This document shows positions 1 to 7,516 of a stretch of DNA of 18,819 nt, one piece after another (position 1 is the first letter of the stretch; every line of letters begins with the position of its first letter). The stretch spans positions 1 to 18,819 of the forward strand of contig DIKO01000051.1 in NCBI GenBank assembly GCA_002423615.1. Direction: 5' to 3'. The notes under the pieces are model-generated. The model was not told where the DNA came from, did not search any database, and was given only the letters and a program-made list of their open reading frames with translations. The DNA is from Desulfobacteraceae bacterium UBA5616 (GTDB taxonomy: Bacteria; Desulfobacterota; Desulfobacteria; Desulfobacterales; UBA5616). The translations under genes and the position numbers were made by a program.

Positions 1-107
1 GGGGTTTATCGAATATTTACAATTTTATTTTGGCATATTACTCAAAACATAAATCTTTTCTATTCATGATGATCTCCTTTAAAGCCATATGTATAAATCT
101 TTTTTAT

Positions 108-593
108 TTACTGATACAAAATTATAAACATCCTCTTTTGTGCTTTGCCTAAGCAGTCTTCAAGCCTTTTCAACATCTCTTTTTCCACTTGAATCATCTC
201 TGTTGTTATCTTAAAATCTTCCTTAATATCTTCTATTTCTTTTTGACGTGCTTCTTCAGGATCTCCTCCATATCCCTTTGCGTCGAGAATGGCACGTTGG
301 ATTCTGATTTTCCTTAACTCTGAATTTCTCAGTTCTTTGATGTCCATATATAGGGACCTGATTCTTGCTTCACACTGCTCAATATTGTCATTCAAATCAC
401 TAATTTTACGATCCCAGTATTTTTTTGCATTTAGAGCTCTTTGAACCCGATCTTTTAAACCATTAAATCCGCAATCTTCGTTTGCATAAACGTATGGTTT
501 AGAAATAACGATCAGAAATAAGAAAATAACTATGATGGCAAAATATTTATTATACACTTTGTTTAATTTTTCAGATTCTATGGGGTTCATCAT
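108..593 (-). CDS. Secreted or membrane-anchored coiled-coil protein of unknown function
   Basis: I do not recognise a family. The 161-residue product begins with a short polar stretch and then a strongly hydrophobic segment at about residues 18-31. A plausible signal peptidase site follows V35-Y36-A37, so export to the periplasm is likely. The remainder is almost entirely charged and helical (rich in E, K, R, I and L, with heptad-like spacing), as in a coiled coil. Cysteines at about residues 41, 74 and 147 could form disulfides after export. Two adjacent ATG codons (591-593 and 588-590) could each be the start; no clear Shine-Dalgarno lies upstream. The gene is AT-rich compared with the central part of the window, like the nuclease-like gene nearby, so it may be acquired DNA. 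Existence as a real gene is likely from length and domain logic; function is unknown. Confidence 0.6.
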   Translation of the reverse strand: MMNPIESEKLNKVYNKYFAIIVIFLFLIVISKPYVYANEDCGFNGLKDRVQRALNAKKYWDRKISDLNDNIEQCEARIRSLYMDIKELRNSELRKIRIQRAILDAKGYGGDPEEARQKEIEDIKEDFKITTEMIQVEKEMLKRLEDCLGKAQKRMFIILYQ

Positions 594-648
594 GCATAGC
601 TAAAATTGTTTATTCGTATCCGTAAAGAAAGTATGATGGGGTGCATCC

Positions 649-834
649 TTAAATAGTCACCATATAGGTGTTTCGAAATGCGCTTTCCAAGTTGTCTCGG
701 GAAAGCTGAGAAATGTCACCCATTTCAGACCAGCCCAGGGCGATGGTGTTGTGTTCCAAGTCAAAAGCCCAAGCCGTGTCAAATAACTCAGCGTTTCCTG
801 AATCATATGGAGCTATTACCCAAATGCGGCCCAT
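649..834 (-). pseudogene. Truncated N-terminal fragment of a restriction-endonuclease-type protein
   Basis: The product begins MGRIWVIAPYDS and continues with WAFDLEHNTIALGW and a GDIS motif. From memory this resembles the N-terminal domain of a family of roughly 300-residue proteins annotated as restriction endonucleases. The start at 834 is chosen because a good ribosome binding site (GGAGG) ends a few bases upstream; the in-frame ATG at 846 overlaps that site. The frame stops after only 61 codons, just beyond an S-R-D-N-L-E-S segment, so the catalytic part is missing. The fragment is GC-richer than the AT-rich DNA on both sides, which suggests a resident gene cut by a deletion or insertion. 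It could instead be a small stand-alone protein, but I consider a remnant more likely. Confidence 0.5.
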
Positions 835-912
835 TGGCACCTCCATTTTTCAAAGTGACCGAACGCCTGCGTCACGGGCAGCATGTTCCTCGCCGTCCCC
901 ATTAAATCCATA

Positions 913-1479
913 TTATAACCCATTTACACACTTCGTTACTAATGGCTTATGTACCAAAAAATATTCTTTCCTAACTTTGCTTCGACTATTAAAGATCATT
1001 TCCTCTAATTTTTTCGAAGCTTCTATCTCGCTTTTAATTAATTTTTTTAATTCTTTCCATTCGTTTGCTTCAGGAATGTACCCTGACCAAGAAAGCATAA
1101 AATCAAAATGCGCACCATGCCTAAACAAGCGACCAGGTAGCGGATAGTCCTTGCGATTGCCTATAAATATACCATATCGTAAATAAGGGTGAACATATTT
1201 ATGAGTGGCAGATTTCTGGCTATATGTGATCGCATCATGGGTGGTTACGCTGTCTATCTTTGCTTCAATAACGACACGTGGTTTCCAAGAGCGCTCCTTA
1301 TCTCCTTCATATATTAGAATATCTGTTTCATAGGCCATTTCGTTATATTCAGGCTTTTCTTTCGTATATTCCATTATTTCATTTGCATATATTAATCTCT
1401 GGCCTGAAACCACCTGAAAACCTCTGAATTCCGCATCAAGCTTCTCGGCAATAAATTTGGCCCACTCAGTTTCTTTCAT
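913..1479 (-). CDS. PD-(D/E)XK nuclease-like protein, possible restriction or defence enzyme
   Basis: The 188-residue product carries a recognisable PD-(D/E)XK-type core: D53 in YETDILIY, followed after a short hairpin by E72-A73-K74 in RVVIEAKI, then a helix with HDAITYSQK and a YLRYGIFIGN strand. These are the spacing and residues expected for metal-dependent DNA cleavage, though no specific restriction family is recognised. I chose ATG 1479, which has GAGAG six bases upstream, over an in-frame TTG at 1483-1485. The gene is AT-rich and poorly packed, with about 270 non-coding bases upstream. Its stop at 913-915 is followed in the same frame by about 20 more sense codons, so the protein may be a shortened version of a longer one. 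A type II endonuclease without a methylase nearby would be unusual; a remnant or a nuclease of a lost system is possible. Confidence 0.6.
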   Translation of the reverse strand: MKETEWAKFIAEKLDAEFRGFQVVSGQRLIYANEIMEYTKEKPEYNEMAYETDILIYEGDKERSWKPRVVIEAKIDSVTTHDAITYSQKSATHKYVHPYLRYGIFIGNRKDYPLPGRLFRHGAHFDFMLSWSGYIPEANEWKELKKLIKSEIEASKKLEEMIFNSRSKVRKEYFLVHKPLVTKCVNGL

Positions 1480-1641
1480 AATCAACTCTCTATTATAATG
1501 AACAACCTTTTATCCATTGTCCCGCAAAGGAAGGCCGGGACAGAATCATTGCCTCACGAACCTCCTTTCGGTTTCCGGTGGGTTCAATTTGTGGGATGGG
1601 TGAATTTTCGGTCTAATTTTATATTCAATCACCTGATTTAA

Positions 1642-1676
1642 ATTTCCGAAAATATGGGGTTGCGGAAATCCCATAT
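1642..1676. repeat. Two interlocked perfect 7-bp inverted repeats (alternative hairpins)
   Basis: ATTTCCG (1642-1648) pairs with CGGAAAT (1663-1669), and ATATGGG (1652-1658) pairs with CCCATAT (1670-1676). The order of arms is A-B-A'-B', so the two hairpins exclude each other unless they form a pseudoknot, which the zero-length join between A' and B' makes difficult. A further short inverted repeat, ACAAAAA/TTTTTGT (1678-1684, 1689-1695), follows immediately. The element lies in the gap between the end of the SRAP gene and the start of the nuclease-like gene, both leftward, so it could act as a 3' end for one or a leader for the other. It could also be a protein-binding site. Confidence 0.4.
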
Positions 1677-1758
1677 CACAAAAAAAACTTTTTGTCATGT
1701 ATGGAAATCCCTTCAATTTGGAAAAAATCGAGGGCTTTTCATCGGCGGCAAGTGATAT

Positions 1759-2412
1759 TCACCGGTTTTCGCCCACCGGTTTAATCAGCCCAGGGTCATC
1801 GTCTTTGGCTTTATTCACCCGGGTGGACACCGGATAATATTTCATCTCCCGGACCATTCCCGTTTCAAGAAGTTCCATTGGATTTTTGGAATCCGGGTCC
1901 AGCCATGCCTCAAAAAATTCCGGTTTGAGGATGACCGGCATCCGGTTGTGGATGTTTTCGATCGATGGAGCTGCATCGGTTGTGATGAGGGCGAAGGACC
2001 GATAGGGGGGATCTTCCTTGTCCCATACCTCCCAGATCCCGGCAAAGGCAAAGGGCGCTTCCGGCTTTGGGGTGATGTAATAGGGCTGTTTATGGCCGCC
2101 CTCCTCTTTCCATTCATAGAAGGCGTTCGCAGGTATCAGGCACCGGCGATGTTTTATCGCTGGCCGGAAGGCGGGTTTTGTTGCCAGGGTTTCCATGTGG
2201 GCATTGATGATTCGGCTTCCTATTTTTTTATCCTTCGCCCAGAAGGGGACCAGTCCCCAGTGGAGGGGGACAAGGATATTTCGGCCTTCTTCCCGGATGA
2301 TGGCGGGGACTTCCTGTGTGGGTGCAACATTGTAACGCGGTTTCGGCTGGACCAGGGAATGGTCCACCGGGAATTTTTCCCCCATATCGTACAGCACATA
2401 TCTTCCGCACAT
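1759..2412 (-). CDS. yedK: SRAP-domain DNA-protein crosslink protein (YedK/HMCES family)
   Basis: SRAP proteins bind abasic sites in single-stranded DNA and form a stable thiazolidine crosslink through the N-terminal cysteine, which shields the lesion from breakage. The start at 2412 gives MCGRY, so Cys2 becomes the first residue after Met removal; an AAGGGGG ribosome binding site lies just upstream and supports this over the in-frame ATG at 2436. Further family residues are visible: N28 in RYNVAPTQ, the IINAHMET segment, the glutamate in NAFYEWKE and the histidine in NIHNRMPVIL. At 217 residues the protein has the usual family length and appears intact. It is transcribed leftward from its own promoter. 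The link to the SOS response in the family name is by genome association only; I saw no LexA box here. Confidence 0.95.
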   Translation of the reverse strand: MCGRYVLYDMGEKFPVDHSLVQPKPRYNVAPTQEVPAIIREEGRNILVPLHWGLVPFWAKDKKIGSRIINAHMETLATKPAFRPAIKHRRCLIPANAFYEWKEEGGHKQPYYITPKPEAPFAFAGIWEVWDKEDPPYRSFALITTDAAPSIENIHNRMPVILKPEFFEAWLDPDSKNPMELLETGMVREMKYYPVSTRVNKAKDDDPGLIKPVGENR

Positions 2413-2462
2413 CGGGATTCCCCCTTTTTCGTCCATGCCGAAATTGGAACCCTTTAGACCTT

Positions 2463-2490
2463 ATAATAGGGTGTACCTCGGACAAGTCAA
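2463..2490 (-). promoter_or_regulatory. Sigma-70-type promoter for the SRAP gene
   Basis: On the minus strand TTGACT (2485-2490) and TATTAT (2463-2468) are separated by 16 bases; each matches the consensus at five of six positions. Transcription would begin near 2456, about 45 bases before the MCGRY start codon. Confidence 0.5.
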
Positions 2491-2655
2491 ATGGAAATGT
2501 TTTGTATGGAAATATTATGTTAGGGAGGTTATATTGAAAAAAATCGCGGATGAGACGATGCTCCGGGCGGGTGAATATGGTGAAATCCGGTGGTAGTTCG
2601 GTACTCGAAAAAGGGGTTGACTGATGGGCGAAAAAGAAATAAATTCAAGTAGAAA

Positions 2656-2753
2656 TGGCGGAAGTGCATGGGAATCGAACCCACCCGGGACGGTTTTAGC
2701 GCCCCACACCGGATTTGAAGTCCGGGAGCCTCACCAGTAAGCTGCGCACTTCC
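2656..2753 (-). tRNA. selC: tRNA-Sec (anticodon UCA), selC
   Basis: The minus strand folds into a selenocysteine tRNA. The acceptor stem has eight pairs (GGAAGTGC with GCACTTCC), the anticodon arm is CCGGA-CTTCAAA-TCCGG with anticodon TCA, the D stem is long (AGCTT with GAGGCT), and the variable arm is long (GGGGCG with CGTCCC). The T loop is TTCGATT. The CCA end is encoded at 2656-2658. The overall sequence closely resembles E. coli selC. It reads UGA as selenocysteine with SelA, SelB and SelD, none of which is in the window, and implies that the organism makes selenoproteins. No other gene lies within its transcript; it sits between the SRAP gene and the peptidase gene and is transcribed away from the peptidase. 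Confidence 0.97.
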
Positions 2754-2765
2754 GTTGCGTATTCC

Positions 2766-2792
2766 ATAATATAACATTTCATGTGATGTCAA
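2766..2792 (-). promoter_or_regulatory. Promoter of selC
   Basis: On the minus strand a perfect TTGACA (2787-2792) is followed after 15 bases by TATTAT (2766-2771, five of six matches). Transcription would start about six bases before the mature tRNA end at 2753. An alternative -10, TTATGG at 17-base spacing, is a poorer match. Confidence 0.5.
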
Positions 2793-2816
2793 CGGGTTTG
2801 TAAGAAAGATAAACTT

Positions 2817-3968
2817 ATGATCAACAAAGACAGACTGGCCGACACCTTTAAATTTCTGGTGGAAATCGACAGTGTTTCCGGCGAGGAAAAAAAGATATCG
2901 CAGGAAATACAAAAAATCTGGGATTCTCTGGGAGCCGAAACCTTCACGGACGGGGCAGGGGAAAAAACAGGAGGCAATGCCGGGAACCTTTTTGCCGTGT
3001 TTTCCGGAAACAGGGCGGTTGAACCCATGATGCTCAATGCGCATATGGATACGGTCGAACCCGGGAGGGGGATTCGGCCCCGATTTGAAAACGGGGTTTT
3101 CACCAGCAGCGGGGACACCATCCTGGGGGCTGACGACAAAAGCGCCATCGCCGTTCTCATCGAGGTGATGAGGGTGTTGAAAGAGGACGGCCTGGATCAT
3201 GGCCCCATTGAAATCGTCCTGACCGTGGCTGAGGAAGTCGGGTTGAAGGGGGCCAAAAACCTGGATTTTTCTCGGATCCGATCCCGGTTCGGGTATGCCC
3301 TGGATTCGTCGGATACCGAAGGCATCGTGGTCCGGGCACCGGCAGCCAATCGGATTGAATTCCGGATCCATGGTAAGGATGCACACGCCGGGGCCGCGCC
3401 GGAAAAAGGCATCAACGCCATCATGATCGCGGCCCAGGCTCTGGCCGGCCTGGAAATCGGCCGCATCGACCGGGAAACCACCTGCAATATCGGCGTGATC
3501 GAAGGCGGGAAGGCCATCAACATCGTGCCCAGTCTGGTGGTGGTCAAGGGCGAGGCCCGCAGCCACGACCGTGCAAAACTGGATCGAACTACCGAGGCCA
3601 TGGTTTCCGCTTTTGAAACGGCCGTTCAAAATTACCGGGACCGCCACAGGGAAGATTGTCTGGAAAATGACGAACCCCGCCTTGAGGTCATCATAGAGAA
3701 TGATTTTTTAAGCACCCACATTCCGGAGGATCACCGGGTGGTCCGACTGGCAGCCGAAGCCGCCGCCAATCTTGGCAGGGCCATGAGGGCCAAACCTACG
3801 GGAGGGGGCGCGGATGCCAATGTTTTTTTTCAGAAGGGCATAATCACCGGAGTTCTGGGAACGGGCATGCGGGACATGCATACGGTGAGAGAATACGTGG
3901 AGCTTGCGGATATGGTCAGGGCTGCGGAACTGGTGCTGGAGATCATAAGGCTGCATGCGCAGGGATGA
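2817..3968 (+). CDS. M20-family metallopeptidase, peptidase T-like
   Basis: The 383-residue protein is a di-zinc exopeptidase of the M20/M25/M40 clan, closest in layout to the PepT-like group. The metal and catalytic residues are visible in order: H76 and D78 in NAHMDTVEPG, the bridging D106 in GADDKSA, the general base pair E139-E140 in TVAEEVGL, D163 in ALDSSDTEG, and the late histidine in RDMHTVREYV. The dimerisation (lid) domain occupies roughly residues 175-290, beginning near RIEFRIHGKDAHAG. It is probably cytoplasmic, trimming amino acids from short peptides, but the exact substrate cannot be read from sequence. No strong ribosome binding site precedes ATG 2817 (AAGAAAG at eight bases is weak). 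It is the first of a rightward series, 61 bases before larC. Confidence 0.9.
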   Translation: MINKDRLADTFKFLVEIDSVSGEEKKISQEIQKIWDSLGAETFTDGAGEKTGGNAGNLFAVFSGNRAVEPMMLNAHMDTVEPGRGIRPRFENGVFTSSGDTILGADDKSAIAVLIEVMRVLKEDGLDHGPIEIVLTVAEEVGLKGAKNLDFSRIRSRFGYALDSSDTEGIVVRAPAANRIEFRIHGKDAHAGAAPEKGINAIMIAAQALAGLEIGRIDRETTCNIGVIEGGKAINIVPSLVVVKGEARSHDRAKLDRTTEAMVSAFETAVQNYRDRHREDCLENDEPRLEVIIENDFLSTHIPEDHRVVRLAAEAAANLGRAMRAKPTGGGADANVFFQKGIITGVLGTGMRDMHTVREYVELADMVRAAELVLEIIRLHAQG

Positions 3969-4029
3969 AAGTGCCCTCCCTTATCGATAAAGGTATAAAT
4001 ATGAAGTCCGATACCGGATTGGAGATATA

Positions 4030-5208
4030 ATGCAGGCCTATTTCGACTGTTTTTCGGGTATCAGCGGGGACATGACCCTGGGAGCACTGGTGGATTTGGG
4101 CGTTCCGGCGGTGTGGCTGAAAGAAACTATTGCCGAAATGCCCCTGCCGGGTTTCGACATTGAAGAAAAAACCGTGTTCAGAAACGGAATCGGGGCCAAA
4201 AAAATCGATGTCCTTGTATACCCGGATCAGCCCCGTCGGGATTACCGGGAGATCAAAACGCTGATTCAGGAAAGCGGCCTTGCGGATTCAGTGAAGGTCC
4301 GGGCGCTGAAAATCCTGGAACGCATCGCCGACGCGGAATCGAGAATTCACGGGTCTGAAAAGGATAAGGTTCATTTCCACGAAGTGGGCGGGGTGGACGC
4401 CATCGTGGACATCGTGGGAACCGCACTGGGGCTCGATTATCTTCACATCGACCGGGTGGTTTCCTCCCGGATTCCGCTGGGGACCGGCTTCGTCAACAGC
4501 ATGCACGGGATCATACCCGTTCCTGCCCCCGCGACCCTGGAGATACTGAAAGGGGTTCCCACCTATGGTTCGGGAATCCACTGCGAACTGGTCACCCCCA
4601 CCGGGGCGGCCATTATCACGGCCATTGCCGAATCCTTCGGCCCCATGCCGGAAATGACCGTGGAGAAAATCGGATACGGATCCGGGACCCGAATCCTGGA
4701 ATCCCGGCCCAACCTGTTGAGGGTGGCCATGGGACCAGATGGACAAACGTCCGGAATCCCGGGCCTCCTGGAGGACGACATCCTCATTGTAGAGGCCAAT
4801 ATCGACGACATGAACCCGGAGATTTTCGGATTTTTGATGGACCGGTTGTTCGCCGAGGGCGCCTTGGATGTGAGCTGGATTCCCATCCACATGAAAAAAA
4901 ACCGGCCGGCCACCATGGTTCAGGTCCTCTGCCGGGGCAATGACAAGGACGCCGTGATTAAAACGGTTCTGTCTGAAACCACCTCTCTCGGGGTACGGAT
5001 TCATACGGCTCACAGGCACATGCTGAAAAGGGATGTGGTCAGGGTGCATACGGAGTACGGCGAAGTCGATGCCAAACGTATTTACGGAATCGAGGGCGTT
5101 GTGCGGATCGTGCCGGAATATGAGACCTGCCGGAAGATCGCCCTTGAACGGAATATTCCGGTCAGGGTCGTTTACGATCAAATCATGAGAGCCAGGGATG
5201 CCGGTTAG
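4030..5208 (+). CDS. larC: LarC, nickel-pincer cofactor cyclometallase
   Basis: LarC uses CTP to insert nickel into pyridinium-3,5-bisthiocarboxylic acid mononucleotide, the last step in making the nickel-pincer cofactor of lactate racemase LarA and its relatives. The N-terminal signature FDCFSGISGDMTLGAL, the KVHFHEVGGVDAIVDIVG segment with candidate metal ligands, and the C-terminal domain starting near EANIDDMNPEIFGFLMD and running through the HMKKNRPA segment are all present. The 392 residues form one uninterrupted frame; some lactobacilli encode the protein in two frames joined by programmed frameshifting, which is not needed here. A GGAG ribosome binding site lies seven bases before ATG 4030. 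The partner enzymes LarB and LarE and any LarA-type target are absent from the window, so the cofactor genes are dispersed in this genome. Confidence 0.95.
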   Translation: MQAYFDCFSGISGDMTLGALVDLGVPAVWLKETIAEMPLPGFDIEEKTVFRNGIGAKKIDVLVYPDQPRRDYREIKTLIQESGLADSVKVRALKILERIADAESRIHGSEKDKVHFHEVGGVDAIVDIVGTALGLDYLHIDRVVSSRIPLGTGFVNSMHGIIPVPAPATLEILKGVPTYGSGIHCELVTPTGAAIITAIAESFGPMPEMTVEKIGYGSGTRILESRPNLLRVAMGPDGQTSGIPGLLEDDILIVEANIDDMNPEIFGFLMDRLFAEGALDVSWIPIHMKKNRPATMVQVLCRGNDKDAVIKTVLSETTSLGVRIHTAHRHMLKRDVVRVHTEYGEVDAKRIYGIEGVVRIVPEYETCRKIALERNIPVRVVYDQIMRARDAG

Positions 5209-5289
5209 GAATCCCGGCAAGGTGTTCCTTTGAACATCGAAATTCACATCCCCCCACAGGCCGCCTGGGATTAGACCGGGATTAAGACC

Positions 5290-5316
5290 TTGACAAAAAA
5301 GCCTGCAAATTATAGA
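5290..5316 (+). promoter_or_regulatory. Weak candidate promoter before pgpA
   Basis: TTGACA (5290-5295) is followed after 15 bases by TATAGA (5311-5316). Predicted start lies only a base or two before the pgpA ATG at 5325, so the transcript would be almost leaderless. The short spacing makes this uncertain, though pgpA also lacks a good ribosome binding site. Confidence 0.3.
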
Positions 5317-5324
5317 CACGGGGC

Positions 5325-5792
5325 ATGAATTTTCGAGAAAGATCAGTCATTTTTATCGCCACGGGCTGCTTCTCGGGCAAGGTTCCCATCGCCCCCGGCA
5401 CCATCGGTTCCATGTGGGGGCTTCCCATCGCCTATTGCTTGTCAAAAATGAATTTCTGGGCGGCTGGTGTCGTTATCGCGGCGATGACCTCCATTGCCGT
5501 TGTGATTTCACACGAGGCGGAAAGGTTGTTAAACCAGAGGGACCCCGGTTGCATCGTTATCGATGAAATTGTCGGGATGACCGCAACGTTATGGGGATTG
5601 CCGTTTGATCTGTTGACCGTGATATGCGGGTTTTTGCTGTTCAGGGGCTTTGATATCGCAAAACCGTTTCCCATACGGTTTTTTGAAAAGCGGATGAAAG
5701 GCGGGGCAGGGATCGTTCTGGATGACGTCATGGCCGGCGTATTCGGGAACCTGGCACTGCGGGGAATATTGTTCATGGTCCGAGACGGATGA
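5325..5792 (+). CDS. pgpA: Phosphatidylglycerophosphatase A
   Basis: PgpA removes the phosphate from phosphatidylglycerol phosphate in the inner membrane, giving phosphatidylglycerol. The family motifs are clear: KVPIAPGTIGS near the N terminus, GCIVIDEIVGM in the middle with acidic residues that bind magnesium, the FRGFDIAKPFPI segment, and DDVMAGV near the C terminus. Several hydrophobic helices separate them. Length (155 residues) is typical. It lies 116 bases after larC and 85 bases before lepB, all in the same direction; lepB and pgpA share only a general role in envelope building. ATG 5325 has only a run of four G just upstream in place of a proper ribosome binding site. Confidence 0.95.
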   Translation: MNFRERSVIFIATGCFSGKVPIAPGTIGSMWGLPIAYCLSKMNFWAAGVVIAAMTSIAVVISHEAERLLNQRDPGCIVIDEIVGMTATLWGLPFDLLTVICGFLLFRGFDIAKPFPIRFFEKRMKGGAGIVLDDVMAGVFGNLALRGILFMVRDG

Positions 5793-5877
5793 ACTTGTTC
5801 CGAAGACGGAAAGAGCCTGAATCGAGGAGTCGGGAGCTGAAGGGAACCACGTCGCATCAGGAAGGTAAAATCACAAG

Positions 5878-6519
5878 TTGAAAAAAGAAAATACCGAAGA
5901 AAAAGCAGCTGTTAAAAAAGAGAAGGGCGCCATACGGGAAAACATCGAGGCCATTCTCATCGCCGTGGTCATCGCCCTGTTTATACGCACCTTTATCGTA
6001 CAGGCATTCAAGATCCCCTCCGGGTCCATGATCGACACCCTGCTGATCGGGGACCATATCCTGGTCAATAAATTCATCTACGGCGTCAAGATCCCTTTTT
6101 TGGATAAAACCCTCATCCCGTTTAAATCCCCTGAAAGGGGCGATGTGGTGGTGTTCAAATTTCCCGAGGATCCCAAAAAGGACTTCATCAAGCGGGTCAT
6201 CGGAACAGGGGGGGACACGGTTGAAGTCCGGTACAAAAAAGTGTTTGTCAACGGAAGATTGCTGAACGACGACCACGCCTATTATCCGGAACCCCTAACC
6301 ATCCCGGGTCTTCTTCCCGGAGACAATTTCGGACCGATTACAGTACCTGAAAATTCACTGTTCGTCATGGGAGACAATCGGGATCACAGCTACGACAGCC
6401 GTTTCTGGGGGTTCGTGGACCTTTCCGTGGTCAAGGGAAAGGCCTTTATCATCTACTGGTCCTGGAACAAGGAAGAATTCGGGGTGAGGTGGAACAGGAT
6501 CGGGAACCTGATCGAATAG
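5878..6519 (+). CDS. lepB: Signal peptidase I
   Basis: Leader peptidase cuts signal peptides from exported proteins on the outer face of the inner membrane. A short charged cytoplasmic N terminus is followed by a single membrane segment (about residues 22-42), then the catalytic serine S50 in IPSGSM and the general-base lysine K105 in DFIKRVIGT. The later GDNRDHSYDSRFWG box is the family's conserved C-terminal motif. At 213 residues it is compact, like many bacterial type I peptidases with one anchor. The start is a TTG at 5878, supported by AGGAAGG twelve bases upstream; no in-frame ATG occurs before the membrane segment. It likely processes, among others, the exported proteins of this region, but not the pilin, which needs a prepilin peptidase. 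Confidence 0.95.
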   Translation: MKKENTEEKAAVKKEKGAIRENIEAILIAVVIALFIRTFIVQAFKIPSGSMIDTLLIGDHILVNKFIYGVKIPFLDKTLIPFKSPERGDVVVFKFPEDPKKDFIKRVIGTGGDTVEVRYKKVFVNGRLLNDDHAYYPEPLTIPGLLPGDNFGPITVPENSLFVMGDNRDHSYDSRFWGFVDLSVVKGKAFIIYWSWNKEEFGVRWNRIGNLIE

Positions 6520-6577
6520 AAACACCGACGCGAAAGACTAAAACCGTAACACTTGATGATTCCGATACCGGAGGCCG

Positions 6578-7516
6578 ATGCAGTTCACCCAAAAAGACAT
6601 CCTGGATATGGAGTCCCTGTCCAGGGATGAGATCAACCTCATCCTGGATACGGCGGTCCGCATGAAGGAGATTTCGGAGCGGCCCATAAAAAAGGTGCCC
6701 ACATTAAGGGGGAAAACCGTTGTTCTGTTTTTCCACGAGCCGAGCACCCGGACCAAGATGTCTTTTGATATCGCCGCAAAAAGGCTGAGCGCCGACTGCC
6801 ATTCCATTTCAGCGTCCACCAGCAGCCTGGTCAAGGGGGAAACCCTCCTGGATACGGCAAGAAATCTTCAGGCCATGAACCCGGACGTGATCGTGATCCG
6901 CCATTCATCGGGCGGGGCGCCTCACATGCTGGCCAGAACCATGCACGCCTGCGTAATCAACGCCGGGGACGGCATGCATGCCCATCCCACCCAGTCTCTT
7001 CTGGACATGATGACGGTGAGGGAGAAAAAAGGGGACCTTAACGGAAAACGCATCGCCATCATCGGCGACATCGCTCACAGCCGGGTGGCAAGGTCCAATT
7101 GCGTAGGCTTTACCCGGATGGGCGCCGACGTGGTTCTGGCCGGCCCCCCCACCATGATTCCCAGAGGCATCGAATCCCTGGGAGCCAGGGTGGCGCGCAA
7201 TATCGATGAGGCCATTCGCGATGCGGATGTCATCATGATGCTCCGGATGCAGAAGGAGCGGCAGAAGGGGTTTCTGTTTTCCACGGAGCGTGAATACGCC
7301 AGAGTTTACGGGCTTTCCCGGGATCGCATCAAAAACATCCGGAAAGACGCGTTGATCATGCATCCCGGCCCCATCAACCGGGGGGTTGAAATCTCCTCGG
7401 AGGTGGCGGACGGGCCATATTCGGTTATTCTCGATCAGGTCGAAAACGGGGTTGCCGTCCGGATGGCCCTGCTGTACCTGGTCACGGGAGGAACACGAAA
7501 TGTCTACGCTGATTAA
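6578..7516 (+). CDS. pyrB: Aspartate carbamoyltransferase catalytic subunit
   Basis: PyrB joins carbamoyl phosphate and aspartate in the first committed step of pyrimidine synthesis. The carbamoyl phosphate loop FHEPSTRTKMSF, the SSLVKGETLLDT loop with the active-site lysine, HPTQSLLDMMTV and the late HPGPINRGVE motif are all intact. The length of 312 residues is standard. A GGAGG sequence stands four bases before ATG 6578. The gene overlaps pyrC by 17 bases, indicating translational coupling and co-transcription. No pyrI regulatory subunit follows, so this enzyme is probably not the allosteric E. coli type; it may assemble with PyrC, as in bacteria where the two enzymes form one complex. Confidence 0.97.
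   Translation: MQFTQKDILDMESLSRDEINLILDTAVRMKEISERPIKKVPTLRGKTVVLFFHEPSTRTKMSFDIAAKRLSADCHSISASTSSLVKGETLLDTARNLQAMNPDVIVIRHSSGGAPHMLARTMHACVINAGDGMHAHPTQSLLDMMTVREKKGDLNGKRIAIIGDIAHSRVARSNCVGFTRMGADVVLAGPPTMIPRGIESLGARVARNIDEAIRDADVIMMLRMQKERQKGFLFSTEREYARVYGLSRDRIKNIRKDALIMHPGPINRGVEISSEVADGPYSVILDQVENGVAVRMALLYLVTGGTRNVYAD

Noticed and set aside
1642..1676. True H-type pseudoknot
   Set aside because: The arms are in pseudoknot order, but there are no bases joining A' to B', leaving no strand to cross the first stem. Alternative hairpins are more likely.
2529..3647. Minus-strand frame of 372 codons
   Set aside because: It is antisense to the clear M20 peptidase gene and runs through selC; composition is typical of a shadow of GC-rich codons.
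4030..5208. Frameshifted larC1/larC2 pair
   Set aside because: The frame is continuous from the N-terminal signature to the C-terminal domain.
4288..5319. Minus-strand frame of 343 codons
   Set aside because: Antisense shadow of larC, rich in G, H and P with no recognisable domain.
7386..7499. Longer pyrC start at 7386
   Set aside because: These codons read pyrB in a second frame; ATG 7500 with GGGAGG gives the normal family N terminus.
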